Assembly: GCA_043755595.1 (NCBI GenBank)
Contig: JAYUSQ010000264.1
Span: 13,693 to 77,692 of the forward strand
Direction of reading: 5' to 3'
DNA length: 64,000 nt
Source of the DNA: VFZP01 sp043755595
GTDB lineage: Bacteria > Acidobacteriota > Terriglobia > Bryobacterales > Bryobacteraceae
This document shows, piece after piece, positions 27,447 to 35,294 of this stretch. The position numbers were made by a program, and so were the translations under genes. How positions within the stretch are numbered: the stretch's first letter is position 1; each line of letters starts with the position of its first letter. The notes beneath the pieces were generated by a model. It made no database searches. It was not told the DNA's origin and saw only the letters and a list, made by a program, of their open reading frames with translations.

Positions 27447-28325
27447 ATGAAGTTCAAATGCCTGCACTCCGCCCTCTTGATTTCGTTGTCCCCATTACTT
27501 GCCCGCGAACCGCTTGAGAAGCGCATCGCGCACAACGACCCCACCACCTACCGGACCAGCAAGTCCGTTCATCAGGGTGCGCCGGGCGGCGCGAATTTCC
27601 AGGGGCTCTTTGACGCTTCGACCCTCAACACCAATCTGATTTTTCTCCACCGCGGCGTGATCCCGCCGGGCGGCGGCATCGGCCACCACTACCACAATCA
27701 GATGGAAGAGATGTTTGTCATCTTGGACAACGAAGCGCAATTCACCATTGACGGCCGCACCTCGGTGCTGACGGGCCCGGCCGGCGCACCGTGCCGCATG
27801 GGCAGGTCGCACGCGATTTACAATCCCACGAGCAAGCCCACCGAGTGGATGAACATCGCCGTGGGCAGCGTGAAAGGTAAGTACGATGCCTTCGACCTCG
27901 GTGACGACCGCGTGGGAGTGCCGGTAGATCCCAAGCCCGCTTTCATCACCATGCGGCTGGATCGCAAACTGCTGCGCCTGGCCCCGGCTATGAACGGAGG
28001 TGTGGGAGTCGCGCAATACCGCCGACTGCTGCAACCGGAAGTATTCTTCACCAACTGGGCGTATGTCGATCATCTCGTTTTGCCCGCAGGCGCCTCGATC
28101 GGCAGCCATATGCATGTCGGTGTCGAAGAGTTCTACTACGTGATGGCCGGCGAGGGCAAGGCGAAGATCGGCAACGAAACCGCCGCCATCGCCAAGGGCG
28201 CAGCGATTCCCGTTCTGTTCAACGACGTTCACAGCTTTGAGAACACAGGCACGTCCGAGCTTGAATTCATGATTGTGGGTGTCGCGCGCGAAAAAGGCCG
28301 GCTCGACACTGTGGACGTGAAGTAG
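27447..28325 (+). CDS. Exported bicupin protein
   Basis: This 292-residue protein has a short signal-like N-terminus (MKFKCLHSALLISLSPLLA) and two cupin domains. The first has the metal-binding pattern GHHYHNQMEEMFVI (H-x-H, then E); the second has GSHMHVGVEEFYYVMAGEG. Bicupins of this shape include sugar-binding and dioxygenase-like proteins; the sequence does not settle the reaction. It stands alone between the Rpn-like gene and the fused dehydrogenase gene, 25 nt before the latter. Confidence 0.82.
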   Translation: MKFKCLHSALLISLSPLLAREPLEKRIAHNDPTTYRTSKSVHQGAPGGANFQGLFDASTLNTNLIFLHRGVIPPGGGIGHHYHNQMEEMFVILDNEAQFTIDGRTSVLTGPAGAPCRMGRSHAIYNPTSKPTEWMNIAVGSVKGKYDAFDLGDDRVGVPVDPKPAFITMRLDRKLLRLAPAMNGGVGVAQYRRLLQPEVFFTNWAYVDHLVLPAGASIGSHMHVGVEEFYYVMAGEGKAKIGNETAAIAKGAAIPVLFNDVHSFENTGTSELEFMIVGVAREKGRLDTVDVK

Positions 28326-28350
28326 AGGCCACAAGCATGGGAAGATATGG

Positions 28351-30444
28351 GTGCACGACATGGTCGCCGCACCCCAGTTCGCCACGCCCTCCGTCCCGGC
28401 TCTGTCACCCGAGGTTCTGATCGAAGCCTACCGGCAGATGTATCTGTCACGCCGGCTGGATGATCGTGAGATTCTCCTCAAGCGCCAGAACCGCATCTAC
28501 TTTCAAGTAAGCGGAGCTGGCCACGAAGCGATCCAGGTCGCGGCTGGTATGGCGATTGAGCCCGGGCGTGATTGGGTCTATCCTTACTACCGCGACCGGG
28601 CGCTTTGTCTCACGCTTGGGATGACAGCCGCGTCGATGCTCCTTCAGGCCGTTGGCGCGGGCAACGATCCGAGCTCGGGTGGACGTCAAATGCCGTCTCA
28701 CTGGAGTTCTCCGGCCCTCCGCATCGTCTCCTCGTCATCGCCCACCGGTACGCAATATCTGCAGGCCGCCGGATGCGCGCAGGCTTGCCGCGTCTTGGGG
28801 CCGGGTGAGATTGTCTTGGTCGCGTCGGGCGAAGGCGCCACGAGCGAAGGCGAATTTTGGGAAGCGCTCAACATCGCGTGTCTTGAGAAATTGCCTCTGA
28901 TTTTTTTGATCGAAGACAACGGCTATGCGATTTCGGTGCCGATCGAGGAACAGACGGCCGGTGGCAGTATTACCAAGCTCGCGGCGGGGTTCCCCGATCT
29001 GCTCACGCTCGATACCGACGGAACGGATTTACTCGCTTCGATCGACACGATGCGGCGCGCCGTCGATTATGCGCGCGCGGGCGAAGGTCCGGTGTTGGTG
29101 CGTGCCACTTGCATCCGGCCCTACTCCCACTCGCTCTCCGACGACGAGAAACTCTACCGCACCGAAGCGGAACGTCAAGCCGAAGCTGACCGGGATCCGC
29201 TCAAGCGGTTTTCCGAGTGGCTGGTTTCCGAGGGGCTACTCGACCGGCATCGCCTGCAACTGCTCACTGAAGAAGTGGAGGCCGAACTGCAATCGGCCAC
29301 CGATGCTGCGTTGAACGCGTCCGGGCCGGCTGCGGGCTCCGCCTTGCGTTTTCTCTACTCCGAGTGTGTGGATCCCACTGGGCCTGACTTCGACACCGAG
29401 CCGCGGTTGATCGGCGACCACCGCACCATGGTGGATGAGATCAATTTGACGATCGACGAAGAGATGGCTCGCGATCCGCGCGTCATAGTTTTTGGCGAGG
29501 ACGTCGCCGACTGCGGCCGGCCTGAAAATCTACCGCTCCTCAAGGGCAAGGGCGGAGTGTTCAAAGCGACGCAAGGGTTACAGCGCCGCCACGGCCCCGA
29601 GCGCTGCTTCAATACTCCGATCGCCGAGGCTGCAATTGCAGGCCGAGCTATCGGCATGGCGACGCGCGGCTTGAAACCGGTGGCCGAGATTCAGTTCTTC
29701 GACTACATCTGGCCCGCTATGATGCAAATTCGCGATGAAATGGCCACGCTTCGCTGGCGCAGCAACAATGGTTTTGCTTGCCCCCTGGTCTTACGCGTTC
29801 CCATCGGCGGATATTTGACTGGCGGAGCGATCTATCACAGCCAGTGTGGCGAATCGATCTTCACCCATATTCCTGGCCTGCGCGTGGTGATGCCTTCCAA
29901 TGCCCTTGATGCGTGCGGCCTCTTGCGGACCGCGATTCGTTGCGATGACCCGGTGCTCTTCTTTGAGCACAAGAAACTTTACCGTGAAGCCTATAACCGT
30001 TCGCCACATGCAGGGGCGGATTATCTGATCCCCTTTGGCAAAGCGCGAGTCGTAAAATCGGGATCGAACCTGACCATCGTCACCTACGGCGCAACGGTTC
30101 AGAAGTCACTGCAGGCTGCGTTGGAACTGGAAAGACGCCTGCCTCATGTGTCGATTGAGATTCTCGATTTGCGGTCGCTGGCGCCTTACGATTGGAGCGC
30201 GATTGCCGAGTCGGTCTCGAGGACCAGCCGCGCCATCGTCGTGCATGAGGACACACGTTCGTTCGGGTATGGGGCCGAGATTGCCGCACGGATTAGCTCG
30301 GAACTTTTCGACCGGCTTGATTCTCCGGTGGGCCGGATCGGCGCGTTGGACACTTGGGTTGGCTATGCTCCCAGCCTCGAGGACGAAATACTCCCGCAAA
30401 CAAGCACAATTACCGCCGAGGCTGAGCGCTTGTTACGCTACTGA
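28351..30444 (+). CDS. Fused alpha-beta E1 subunit of a 2-oxo acid dehydrogenase
   Basis: This 697-residue thiamine-diphosphate enzyme joins both E1 chains. E1-alpha (about 1-330) has the ThDP motif VASGEGATSEGEFWEALNIA leading to IEDNGYAI. E1-beta (about 350-697) has VFGEDVADCGR, RCFNTPIAEAAIAGRAIGMA and VTYGATVQKSLQAALELERR. Fused forms occur for branched-chain 2-oxo acid dehydrogenases, which decarboxylate the oxo acid and pass the acyl group to an E2 lipoyl enzyme. No E2 or E3 gene is nearby. GTG 28351 or ATG 28360 could be the start. The 3' end overlaps the convergent short gene by 35 nt. Confidence 0.9.
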   Translation: MHDMVAAPQFATPSVPALSPEVLIEAYRQMYLSRRLDDREILLKRQNRIYFQVSGAGHEAIQVAAGMAIEPGRDWVYPYYRDRALCLTLGMTAASMLLQAVGAGNDPSSGGRQMPSHWSSPALRIVSSSSPTGTQYLQAAGCAQACRVLGPGEIVLVASGEGATSEGEFWEALNIACLEKLPLIFLIEDNGYAISVPIEEQTAGGSITKLAAGFPDLLTLDTDGTDLLASIDTMRRAVDYARAGEGPVLVRATCIRPYSHSLSDDEKLYRTEAERQAEADRDPLKRFSEWLVSEGLLDRHRLQLLTEEVEAELQSATDAALNASGPAAGSALRFLYSECVDPTGPDFDTEPRLIGDHRTMVDEINLTIDEEMARDPRVIVFGEDVADCGRPENLPLLKGKGGVFKATQGLQRRHGPERCFNTPIAEAAIAGRAIGMATRGLKPVAEIQFFDYIWPAMMQIRDEMATLRWRSNNGFACPLVLRVPIGGYLTGGAIYHSQCGESIFTHIPGLRVVMPSNALDACGLLRTAIRCDDPVLFFEHKKLYREAYNRSPHAGADYLIPFGKARVVKSGSNLTIVTYGATVQKSLQAALELERRLPHVSIEILDLRSLAPYDWSAIAESVSRTSRAIVVHEDTRSFGYGAEIAARISSELFDRLDSPVGRIGALDTWVGYAPSLEDEILPQTSTITAEAERLLRY

Positions 30445-30745
30445 CCCGGGCGGCCTTCGCCGCCTGAACCAACGCAGCCTTCACTTCGGCGGAGGATCGG
30501 GCAGTTCCGAGAGCCTCGACCAGATTTACGATTGCCGATTGAGCGGTAAGGCGCCGGACGGCAACCGGAATGGTCAAGCCGGGAGAAATGCACTTGACGA
30601 CCAGCGCCAGCATTCGATGGGCCTGCTCGATACGGCCTTCCTCACGGGCCTCTTCGAAAGCGAGCCTTCGGACTTCCTCTATGAACGGCGCAACCGCGTT
30701 AGAATGCTGGATCCAATCGGGTGGCAAAAAGTCTTCAATTAACAT
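30410..30745 (-). CDS. Short protein resembling the C-terminus of an Rpn-like protein
   Basis: This is a 111-residue frame from ATG 30745. The middle has EEARE-EGRIEQA and the C-terminal helical part parallels the last 60 residues of the Rpn-like protein at 26370: a basic HRML start, then PGL, then repeated Leu/Ala helices ending in AA. It lacks the nuclease core. I read it as a truncated remnant or a small stand-alone relative. It overlaps the end of the dehydrogenase gene on the other strand and lies beside a serine recombinase fragment, so the area is a scar of past insertion. Confidence 0.5.
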   Translation of the reverse strand: MLIEDFLPPDWIQHSNAVAPFIEEVRRLAFEEAREEGRIEQAHRMLALVVKCISPGLTIPVAVRRLTAQSAIVNLVEALGTARSSAEVKAALVQAAKAARVSSVTSAQPRR

Positions 30746-30809
30746 CACTGGTGTCCAAAACAGGCACACGAATCGCGCCTGGTGTTGCAACCGTGAGCCT
30801 TGCGAGCGC

Positions 30810-31088
30810 GAAAATCCGATTCTGATCAAGAACGGCGAGGCCCTGCTGGCGGGGTTGCTGCGCTGTGGTCATTGTGGCGCAAAGTTGCTGGCCCAGTATC
30901 CCGGTCCCAGCGTCATTCGATATCAGTGTTCGGCGTATATGCTCAATCGCGATCATCCCTGTTGCGTAATGTTCGGTGGGCTGCGTGCGGATCGCTTGGT
31001 GTCGGAGCAACTGATGCAGTGCCTGACGCCATTCGCCGTCGAAGCGGCCATCCAAGCTCGGCACACAAAAAAACAGCGGGACCGCTGA
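30810..31088 (+). pseudogene. Large serine recombinase fragment (zinc beta-ribbon region)
   Basis: The frame encodes KNGEALLAGLLRCGHCGAKL, then YQCSAYMLNRDHPCC, with the CxxC...C...C spacing of the recombinase zinc beta-ribbon domain found in large serine recombinases (resolvase/invertase superfamily). The catalytic N-terminal resolvase domain is missing: upstream sequence in this frame is unrelated, and the product ends about 25 residues after the ribbon. It is therefore a remnant of a mobile element that once integrated here. Confidence 0.75.
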
Positions 31089-31134
31089 ACAGCCCCGCTA
31101 TTAAGACTCACTCCGTCCAACCGGAGTTGGTCCA

Positions 31135-31488
31135 CTACTTTTGTTTTAGAACCAGCCCGACGACATGTCCTTCCGGATCGGCCAGCATTGCGATAGACAC
31201 ATTCGCGCCTGGGATTTCCGTGGCCGGCATGACGATCTTTCCGCCGAGATCGGTTGCCTTGGTCAAGGCCACCTGCAGATCCTCCACCTCGACATAGAAC
31301 GTCTGCATCGAAACGCCACCCTGGCCAGTGGCTATGCCGCCTCGGATGCCGCCACCTTCTGGCGCGACATATCCGTACTTCATCGGATTTTCTGCATTAA
31401 TCTTCCATCCAAAGAGCGATCCATAAAAGCGCTGCAGCGCTTCGCCATCTTTTCCTAGGATCTCGAAATGCACTACTGGGTTGGGCAT
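31135..31488 (-). CDS. VOC-family (glyoxalase-like) protein
   Basis: This 117-residue single-domain protein has a typical vicinal-oxygen-chelate start (MPNPVVHFEILGKDGEALQR, FYGSLFGWKI) and end (GANVSIAMLADPEGHVVGLV). A His near position 7 and the Glu/His near the C-terminus are candidate metal ligands. Members include dioxygenase-like and resistance proteins; the substrate is unknown. It is the last gene of a minus-strand group, 58 nt after the stop of the exported paralogue. Confidence 0.88.
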   Translation of the reverse strand: MPNPVVHFEILGKDGEALQRFYGSLFGWKINAENPMKYGYVAPEGGGIRGGIATGQGGVSMQTFYVEVEDLQVALTKATDLGGKIVMPATEIPGANVSIAMLADPEGHVVGLVLKQK

Positions 31489-31546
31489 GAAAATAACATC
31501 CTTTTCTTGATTACACTTGCGTCTGTTGACACGATTTTGTCCGGCT

Positions 31547-32035
31547 TTAGCGCCTGACGCTAATGCGCGTACCGACTACTTTACCACCAGTTTCAATTAT
31601 TTTAGTTCCGTCTGGCAGAAAGATTTCTGTTTCGAAAATACCCGTATAGCTATTGGAGTCGGCGCCCAAATGAATCGCCTCGCGGACCTTTCCGACGCTA
31701 TCTAACCGCCGGGTCACCGGATCGACCTGAAGAAACATCAAGGTCATCGCGAATTGGTTCGGCCCGGTCTTTTTCCAATTGCCGTGTCCGTCACTGACGG
31801 TGAGCGGACCCGGCGTACTGGTGATCGGAGTAAAGTTTGAGGAATCGATATTGACTCCGCCAGCCAGAAAGGTTCGCACGATTCGGAACGGAGTGCCTTC
31901 CACGGTCAGTTCCCAAGTTCCTTCTAAGCGGCTTCCGCCCTCATCGGCGGTAGCGATCGAAGGCTGCGCCCCTTGGACCAGCAACAGCCCGGTTATGGCG
32001 AGGAGAGAGAATATTCGAGTGTTGTCAAAAGCCAT
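31547..32035 (-). CDS. Exported protein, member A of a local paralogous family
   Basis: This 162-residue protein has a signal peptide (RIFSLLAITGLLLVQGAQPS). The mature part follows a shared pattern: GTWELTVEGTPFRIVRTFLA, then SDGHGNWKKTG, then FLQVDPVTRRLDSVGKVREA, ending KVVGTRISVRR. Two neighbours (32040-32564 and 33633-34187) share the same blocks in the same order, so the three are tandem paralogues. The motif layout suggests a small beta-barrel or lipocalin-like fold, but I do not recognise the family. It starts 4 nt after the stop of paralogue B. Confidence 0.8.
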   Translation of the reverse strand: MAFDNTRIFSLLAITGLLLVQGAQPSIATADEGGSRLEGTWELTVEGTPFRIVRTFLAGGVNIDSSNFTPITSTPGPLTVSDGHGNWKKTGPNQFAMTLMFLQVDPVTRRLDSVGKVREAIHLGADSNSYTGIFETEIFLPDGTKIIETGGKVVGTRISVRR

Positions 32036-32039
32036 AACA

Positions 32040-32564
32040 TTACCTCGTCGAATGCAGAGCCTCTATTTTGATCCGTTTGCCTACCGTACGGCCTGAATTC
32101 GTCAGTACCGGAGTGCCATTAGGCCGCGTAATATTCGTCGTGAAGGCGCTCCCATACTCGTCCGGCCGATCCAGAGTGACCACTTCCTCCACGCTACCGA
32201 CACTATCAAGGATCTGAAACGTAGCGTTTTTCTGCGGGTCAAGCTGAAAATACTTGACGATTACTTTAATTTGATTGCGACCGGTTCTCACCCAGGTACC
32301 GTGCCCACCGCTATTGATTAGCGGCCCAGTCGTCGGTGTGAACGGTGGAAACGCATAGGCGTCGATCACGCCGCCGCTCAGGTCGTAAGTTCGTAGGATC
32401 CGGAACGGGGTGCCGGTAATCGAGATATCCCAACTCCCCACAATACCCTTGGAACCCTCGCGATTGTCGTCGTCCGCTTGCAGCCGCGACCACAATCCGA
32501 CCGCAACCAAGCCCAAACCTAGCGTTGCCACAATACGGAATTTCATCTGATGTCTGATTTTCAT
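32040..32564 (-). CDS. Exported protein, member B of a local paralogous family
   Basis: This 174-residue protein has a signal peptide (MKFRIVATLGLGLVAVGLWS). Its mature part has GSWDISITGTPFRILRTYDL, then SGGHGTWVRTG, YFQLDPQ, DSVGSVEEVV and RTVGKRIKIEA, matching paralogues A and C. ATG 32564 or the in-frame ATG 32546 could start it. It is the first gene of a two- or three-gene minus-strand unit, with a strong promoter about 100 nt upstream. Confidence 0.8.
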   Translation of the reverse strand: MKIRHQMKFRIVATLGLGLVAVGLWSRLQADDDNREGSKGIVGSWDISITGTPFRILRTYDLSGGVIDAYAFPPFTPTTGPLINSGGHGTWVRTGRNQIKVIVKYFQLDPQKNATFQILDSVGSVEEVVTLDRPDEYGSAFTTNITRPNGTPVLTNSGRTVGKRIKIEALHSTR

Positions 32565-32664
32565 CTTTCCTCCTTTTGCTTATCTTCGACGGATCCCGCA
32601 CCCTCAACGAGTTTGATGGCGCCGATGGAAAAACTCTAGAGAAGCCTCCAGATCAATTTCGACA

Positions 32665-32694
32665 ATTATAGTCTAGACCCTAGGAATAAGTCAA
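32665..32694 (-). promoter_or_regulatory. Near-consensus sigma-70 promoter for the exported paralogues
   Basis: On the minus strand TTGACT (32694-32689) is followed by an 18-nt spacer and TATAAT (32670-32665). The surrounding 100 nt are unusually AT-rich for this genome. Transcription would start near 32658 and give a leader of about 95 nt before ATG 32564. The -10 box is a perfect consensus and the -35 box differs at one base. Confidence 0.75.
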
Positions 32695-32923
32695 TGGGTA
32701 AAAAAAAATAACTACCCAGTTACCGAATTCGATTTAGCAGAACGAACGCTGACTTTAGTCTGCTAACTTACACTTTCTGGCTGGGAGTAAATGGACCGAG
32801 CGTGAACCCTAATGGAAATGTTTGGATGGGAAGAGGATGAGGACGAGAGCCAAAAGACCATCACGACGAAAAGAACGGCGGAACTGTTGAGCAGTCCCGC
32901 GGTTTTCATCAATCTACTAAACT
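32695..32923. other. AT-rich spacer between promoter and DinB gene
   Basis: Together with the promoter this fills the 359-nt gap between paralogue B and the DinB-like gene. It contains an A-run (32700-32708) and stop-rich frames. I see no gene, RNA or clear terminator for the DinB-like gene that ends at 32924. Confidence 0.5.
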
Positions 32924-33400
32924 TTAGATTCCTGGAAAATCCGCCGTCGGCCCATAGATCGAAGGCACTGCCGCTCCCGCCATACGGACATACACCGAGA
33001 ACTGCCCGCGGTGATGGACCAAGTCGAACATGTTGGCCCACATCGCGTCGATCCGGCGCATGTCGAAGCCCGCGAAATTCATGATCTGATTTAGATCTTC
33101 CACCGGCGATGCCGCGATCGCTGCATCGACAGCCGCCGCGTTCGCTTCGAAAGCCGCAATCACCTCCGCCATCGTCGCAGGCGCCGGATTCGCCAGCAGG
33201 GCAAAATCGCCGATTCCGGCAGTCGCCTGCGTGTAAAACCGTTCCTGGTTCGCCAACACGAAGGCCAGCTCTTTGGCTGTCCTCGACTTGGCGTGAGGCT
33301 TTAGATCGGCCTGGTCGGCCGGAAGCGCTTTTAGCAGATTGAGGGTTGTGGCCGATTCTCGTTGATGATTCCGGGCCAACGTATCTTTTTCTGTATTCAC
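32924..33400 (-). CDS. DinB-family protein
   Basis: This 158-residue four-helix-bundle protein has the DinB pattern: a His near residue 12 (RNHQRESATTLNLLKALPAD), TAKELAFVLANQERFY in the middle, and FDLVHHRGQFSVYVRMAG near the end, with His residues typical of the metal site. The DinB/YfiT superfamily includes thiol-dependent transferases and proteins of unknown role. It lies between the exported paralogues on the same strand but looks unrelated to them. Confidence 0.87.
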   Translation of the reverse strand: MNTEKDTLARNHQRESATTLNLLKALPADQADLKPHAKSRTAKELAFVLANQERFYTQATAGIGDFALLANPAPATMAEVIAAFEANAAAVDAAIAASPVEDLNQIMNFAGFDMRRIDAMWANMFDLVHHRGQFSVYVRMAGAAVPSIYGPTADFPGI

Positions 33401-33554
33401 TGTCGTTCTCCTGGCTGTGACGTTTTTGACGAACTTGCCGGCAGACGGACTGGGATTGATCTAAGGAACGTGAACTGTCGCTGCCCTGATCGAAACTCTA
33501 GTTGAGCGAACCGCAAACAGGCCTGCGGCCCGCAGGAGCAAACATGCTGACGCG

Positions 33555-33593
33555 CACGACGGCCGCCCTTTTCGATTCGGGGCGGCCGTCGTG
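33555..33593. terminator. Perfect 14-bp hairpin downstream of paralogue C
   Basis: The arms CACGACGGCCGCCC (33555-33568) and GGGCGGCCGTCGTG (33580-33593) form a perfect 14-bp stem with an 11-nt loop. It is 40 nt past the stop of the minus-strand gene ending at 33633, a natural terminator position, though there is no following T-run. It could also be a REP-like element. Confidence 0.5.
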
Positions 33594-33632
33594 TATGAGC
33601 TGCCGTTAAGAGGCGTTCTGCGGAGTATGAGC

Positions 33633-34187
33633 CTACTTAATAGGCGCCTCGGGGACGATACGCTTGGCAACCGTTTTGCCAGGGTTGGTCCCAACGACAG
33701 TGCCGTTTGGCAGCGAAATCGTCGTGGCAAATTCGCTAACGTAAGAGTTCCCATCGTCCGAAATCTTAATCGTTTCGCGAACCGTGCCGATCGTGTCGAT
33801 CACTTGGCCGAAGCCTGGTGCGGCAAGATACTTCAATTGAAAGTACTGCACCGTCGCGTTGAAGATTGTGTTGCTGGTCCGCTGCCAATCGCCATGACCG
33901 CTGCTATTAATCGCACCGGGCGTAAAAGTGAAAGGAGGGAAAGCATAGGAGTCGACAATGCCAGTGGGAGTCACCGTGCGTAGGATGCGGAAGGGAGTGG
34001 GGCTTCCATCGGGCAGCGTGATCGAGATGTCCCAAGCGCCTTCCAACCCACGGAATCTGCCCCGTGCTTGAGTTGAAATACCACGCGAGTTTGACTCGGC
34101 CTGTACAGTCCGAAGGCGATCGTCGTGTAAGCCAAGAAATACCACCGCGGCCAGCGCAGTGAGCAAAAGTCCAGTTGTCTTATTCAT
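33633..34187 (-). CDS. Exported protein, member C of a local paralogous family
   Basis: This 184-residue protein starts at ATG 34187, which begins the signal peptide MNKTTGLLLTALAAVVFLGL; the frame is open above this but basic and leaderless. The mature part carries the shared blocks: GAWDISITLPDGSPTPFRIL, SSGHGDWQRTS, YFQLKYLA, DTIGTVRETIKI and KTVAKRIVPEA. It is closest to paralogue B (both have YAFPPFT). It is separated from A and B by the DinB-like gene. Confidence 0.8.
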   Translation of the reverse strand: MNKTTGLLLTALAAVVFLGLHDDRLRTVQAESNSRGISTQARGRFRGLEGAWDISITLPDGSPTPFRILRTVTPTGIVDSYAFPPFTFTPGAINSSGHGDWQRTSNTIFNATVQYFQLKYLAAPGFGQVIDTIGTVRETIKISDDGNSYVSEFATTISLPNGTVVGTNPGKTVAKRIVPEAPIK

Positions 34188-34318
34188 TTTTGGTTCTCTT
34201 TTCCGTTCGTTCTTTATGGCAGCAGCAACCGGGCCGCGACAAGTTCTTTGGGAGAAGTATCGGCGTTCTTCACGCGTCTTCACCAAAGCGGAAGGGCCAC
34301 GGCGCTAACCGCTCGCGT

Positions 34319-35101
34319 CTAGTTCGGAACGTTCGCCTTCACGCGATGAATCGTGAAGTGATAGGTGCCCAGGCAGCCCAGCGGATTCTGGCATCCAGCA
34401 GGCAGGGGATCGAGAGTGTTGATCGCCGGGAAGTGATTGGTCACATCCAACGATCCCTTGAAGCCGTTGCGGAGGACCTGGACCAAACCATTGGCCCCGA
34501 CGATCGGGAAGAAGTGCGGCTGAATATAGCCGATCATGTTGTCGGGATTGGTGGGGTCGAAGTAGGTGACAAAACGCGGGCGAGCTACGCCGACAAAGTT
34601 GCCGGGGACCTTTCCGTCGCCTTGCAACCACAAGAACGATGCCTGGAAACGCTGACGGCCCGCAATCTGCGGCTGAGTTTTGTCTGGATCGGCAGCCCAC
34701 GCCCCTTGCGCTGTCGTGTGAAAGACCGCGATCGAGCCAGCGTCGTTAACGGTAACGGTGTTATCGCTATGCACCGTCGGCATCATCGGAACTTCAGGCG
34801 GCAGCGTTCCCGGAATCGAGCCGCAAGTGCCGCAAATCTGTTGGCAAAAAGCGGCATGACCGGCGTCGTCTCCGACGGCCGGGCACGGGCGCGCCACGCC
34901 AAACCAAGTACCCACAGCGCTCGGATCGGCGGTGTTGCCGCCTTTATTTCTTCCGTTGGCCGCCCGGGCCGCAGCGAAATCATCTTCAACCTGAGCGTGC
35001 GCAGTGACGCCGGGGCTGGTGAAGCGGCTAAAAATTACCAAGCCTGCTACGGTTCCCATAACCGCTGTCGCGAAGACTGACAGCAACAAAGATCTGTTCA
35101 T
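34319..35101 (-). CDS. Exported protein of unknown function
   Basis: This 260-residue protein has a signal peptide (MNRSLLLSVFATAVMGTVAG) cleaved around AHAQ. The mature part has six cysteines, most in a cluster (CPAVGDDAGHAAFCQQICGTC), so it is likely disulphide-stabilised. It also has a VGTWFGVARPCP opening and FVGVARPRFVTYFDPTNPDN in the middle. I do not recognise the family. The GTWFGVARPC phrase recalls the GTW/GSW opening of the neighbouring paralogues, but the rest does not align. Confidence 0.7.
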   Translation of the reverse strand: MNRSLLLSVFATAVMGTVAGLVIFSRFTSPGVTAHAQVEDDFAAARAANGRNKGGNTADPSAVGTWFGVARPCPAVGDDAGHAAFCQQICGTCGSIPGTLPPEVPMMPTVHSDNTVTVNDAGSIAVFHTTAQGAWAADPDKTQPQIAGRQRFQASFLWLQGDGKVPGNFVGVARPRFVTYFDPTNPDNMIGYIQPHFFPIVGANGLVQVLRNGFKGSLDVTNHFPAINTLDPLPAGCQNPLGCLGTYHFTIHRVKANVPN

Positions 35102-35294
35102 GAAATTCTTTCCTCCTTGGAGAGATGCCGACCATACTACCCGACGGCTGTTGGCAAGTCAACGGTTGTCCGGCTTCGCGCAAAAAAAAAATTCGCCGCG
35201 CCCGCTTAAGTGAGCCGATTACGGCAACCAGCCCGCCGGCCGGAGCCAAAATCGGCCGATCGGGATCCTAACGGTTTCAAAAGCTTTGAAACAA

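Noticed and set aside
34175..35080. Plus-strand open frame over the Cys-rich exported protein
   Set aside because: The minus-strand gene has a proper signal peptide; the plus frame has no leader or motif.
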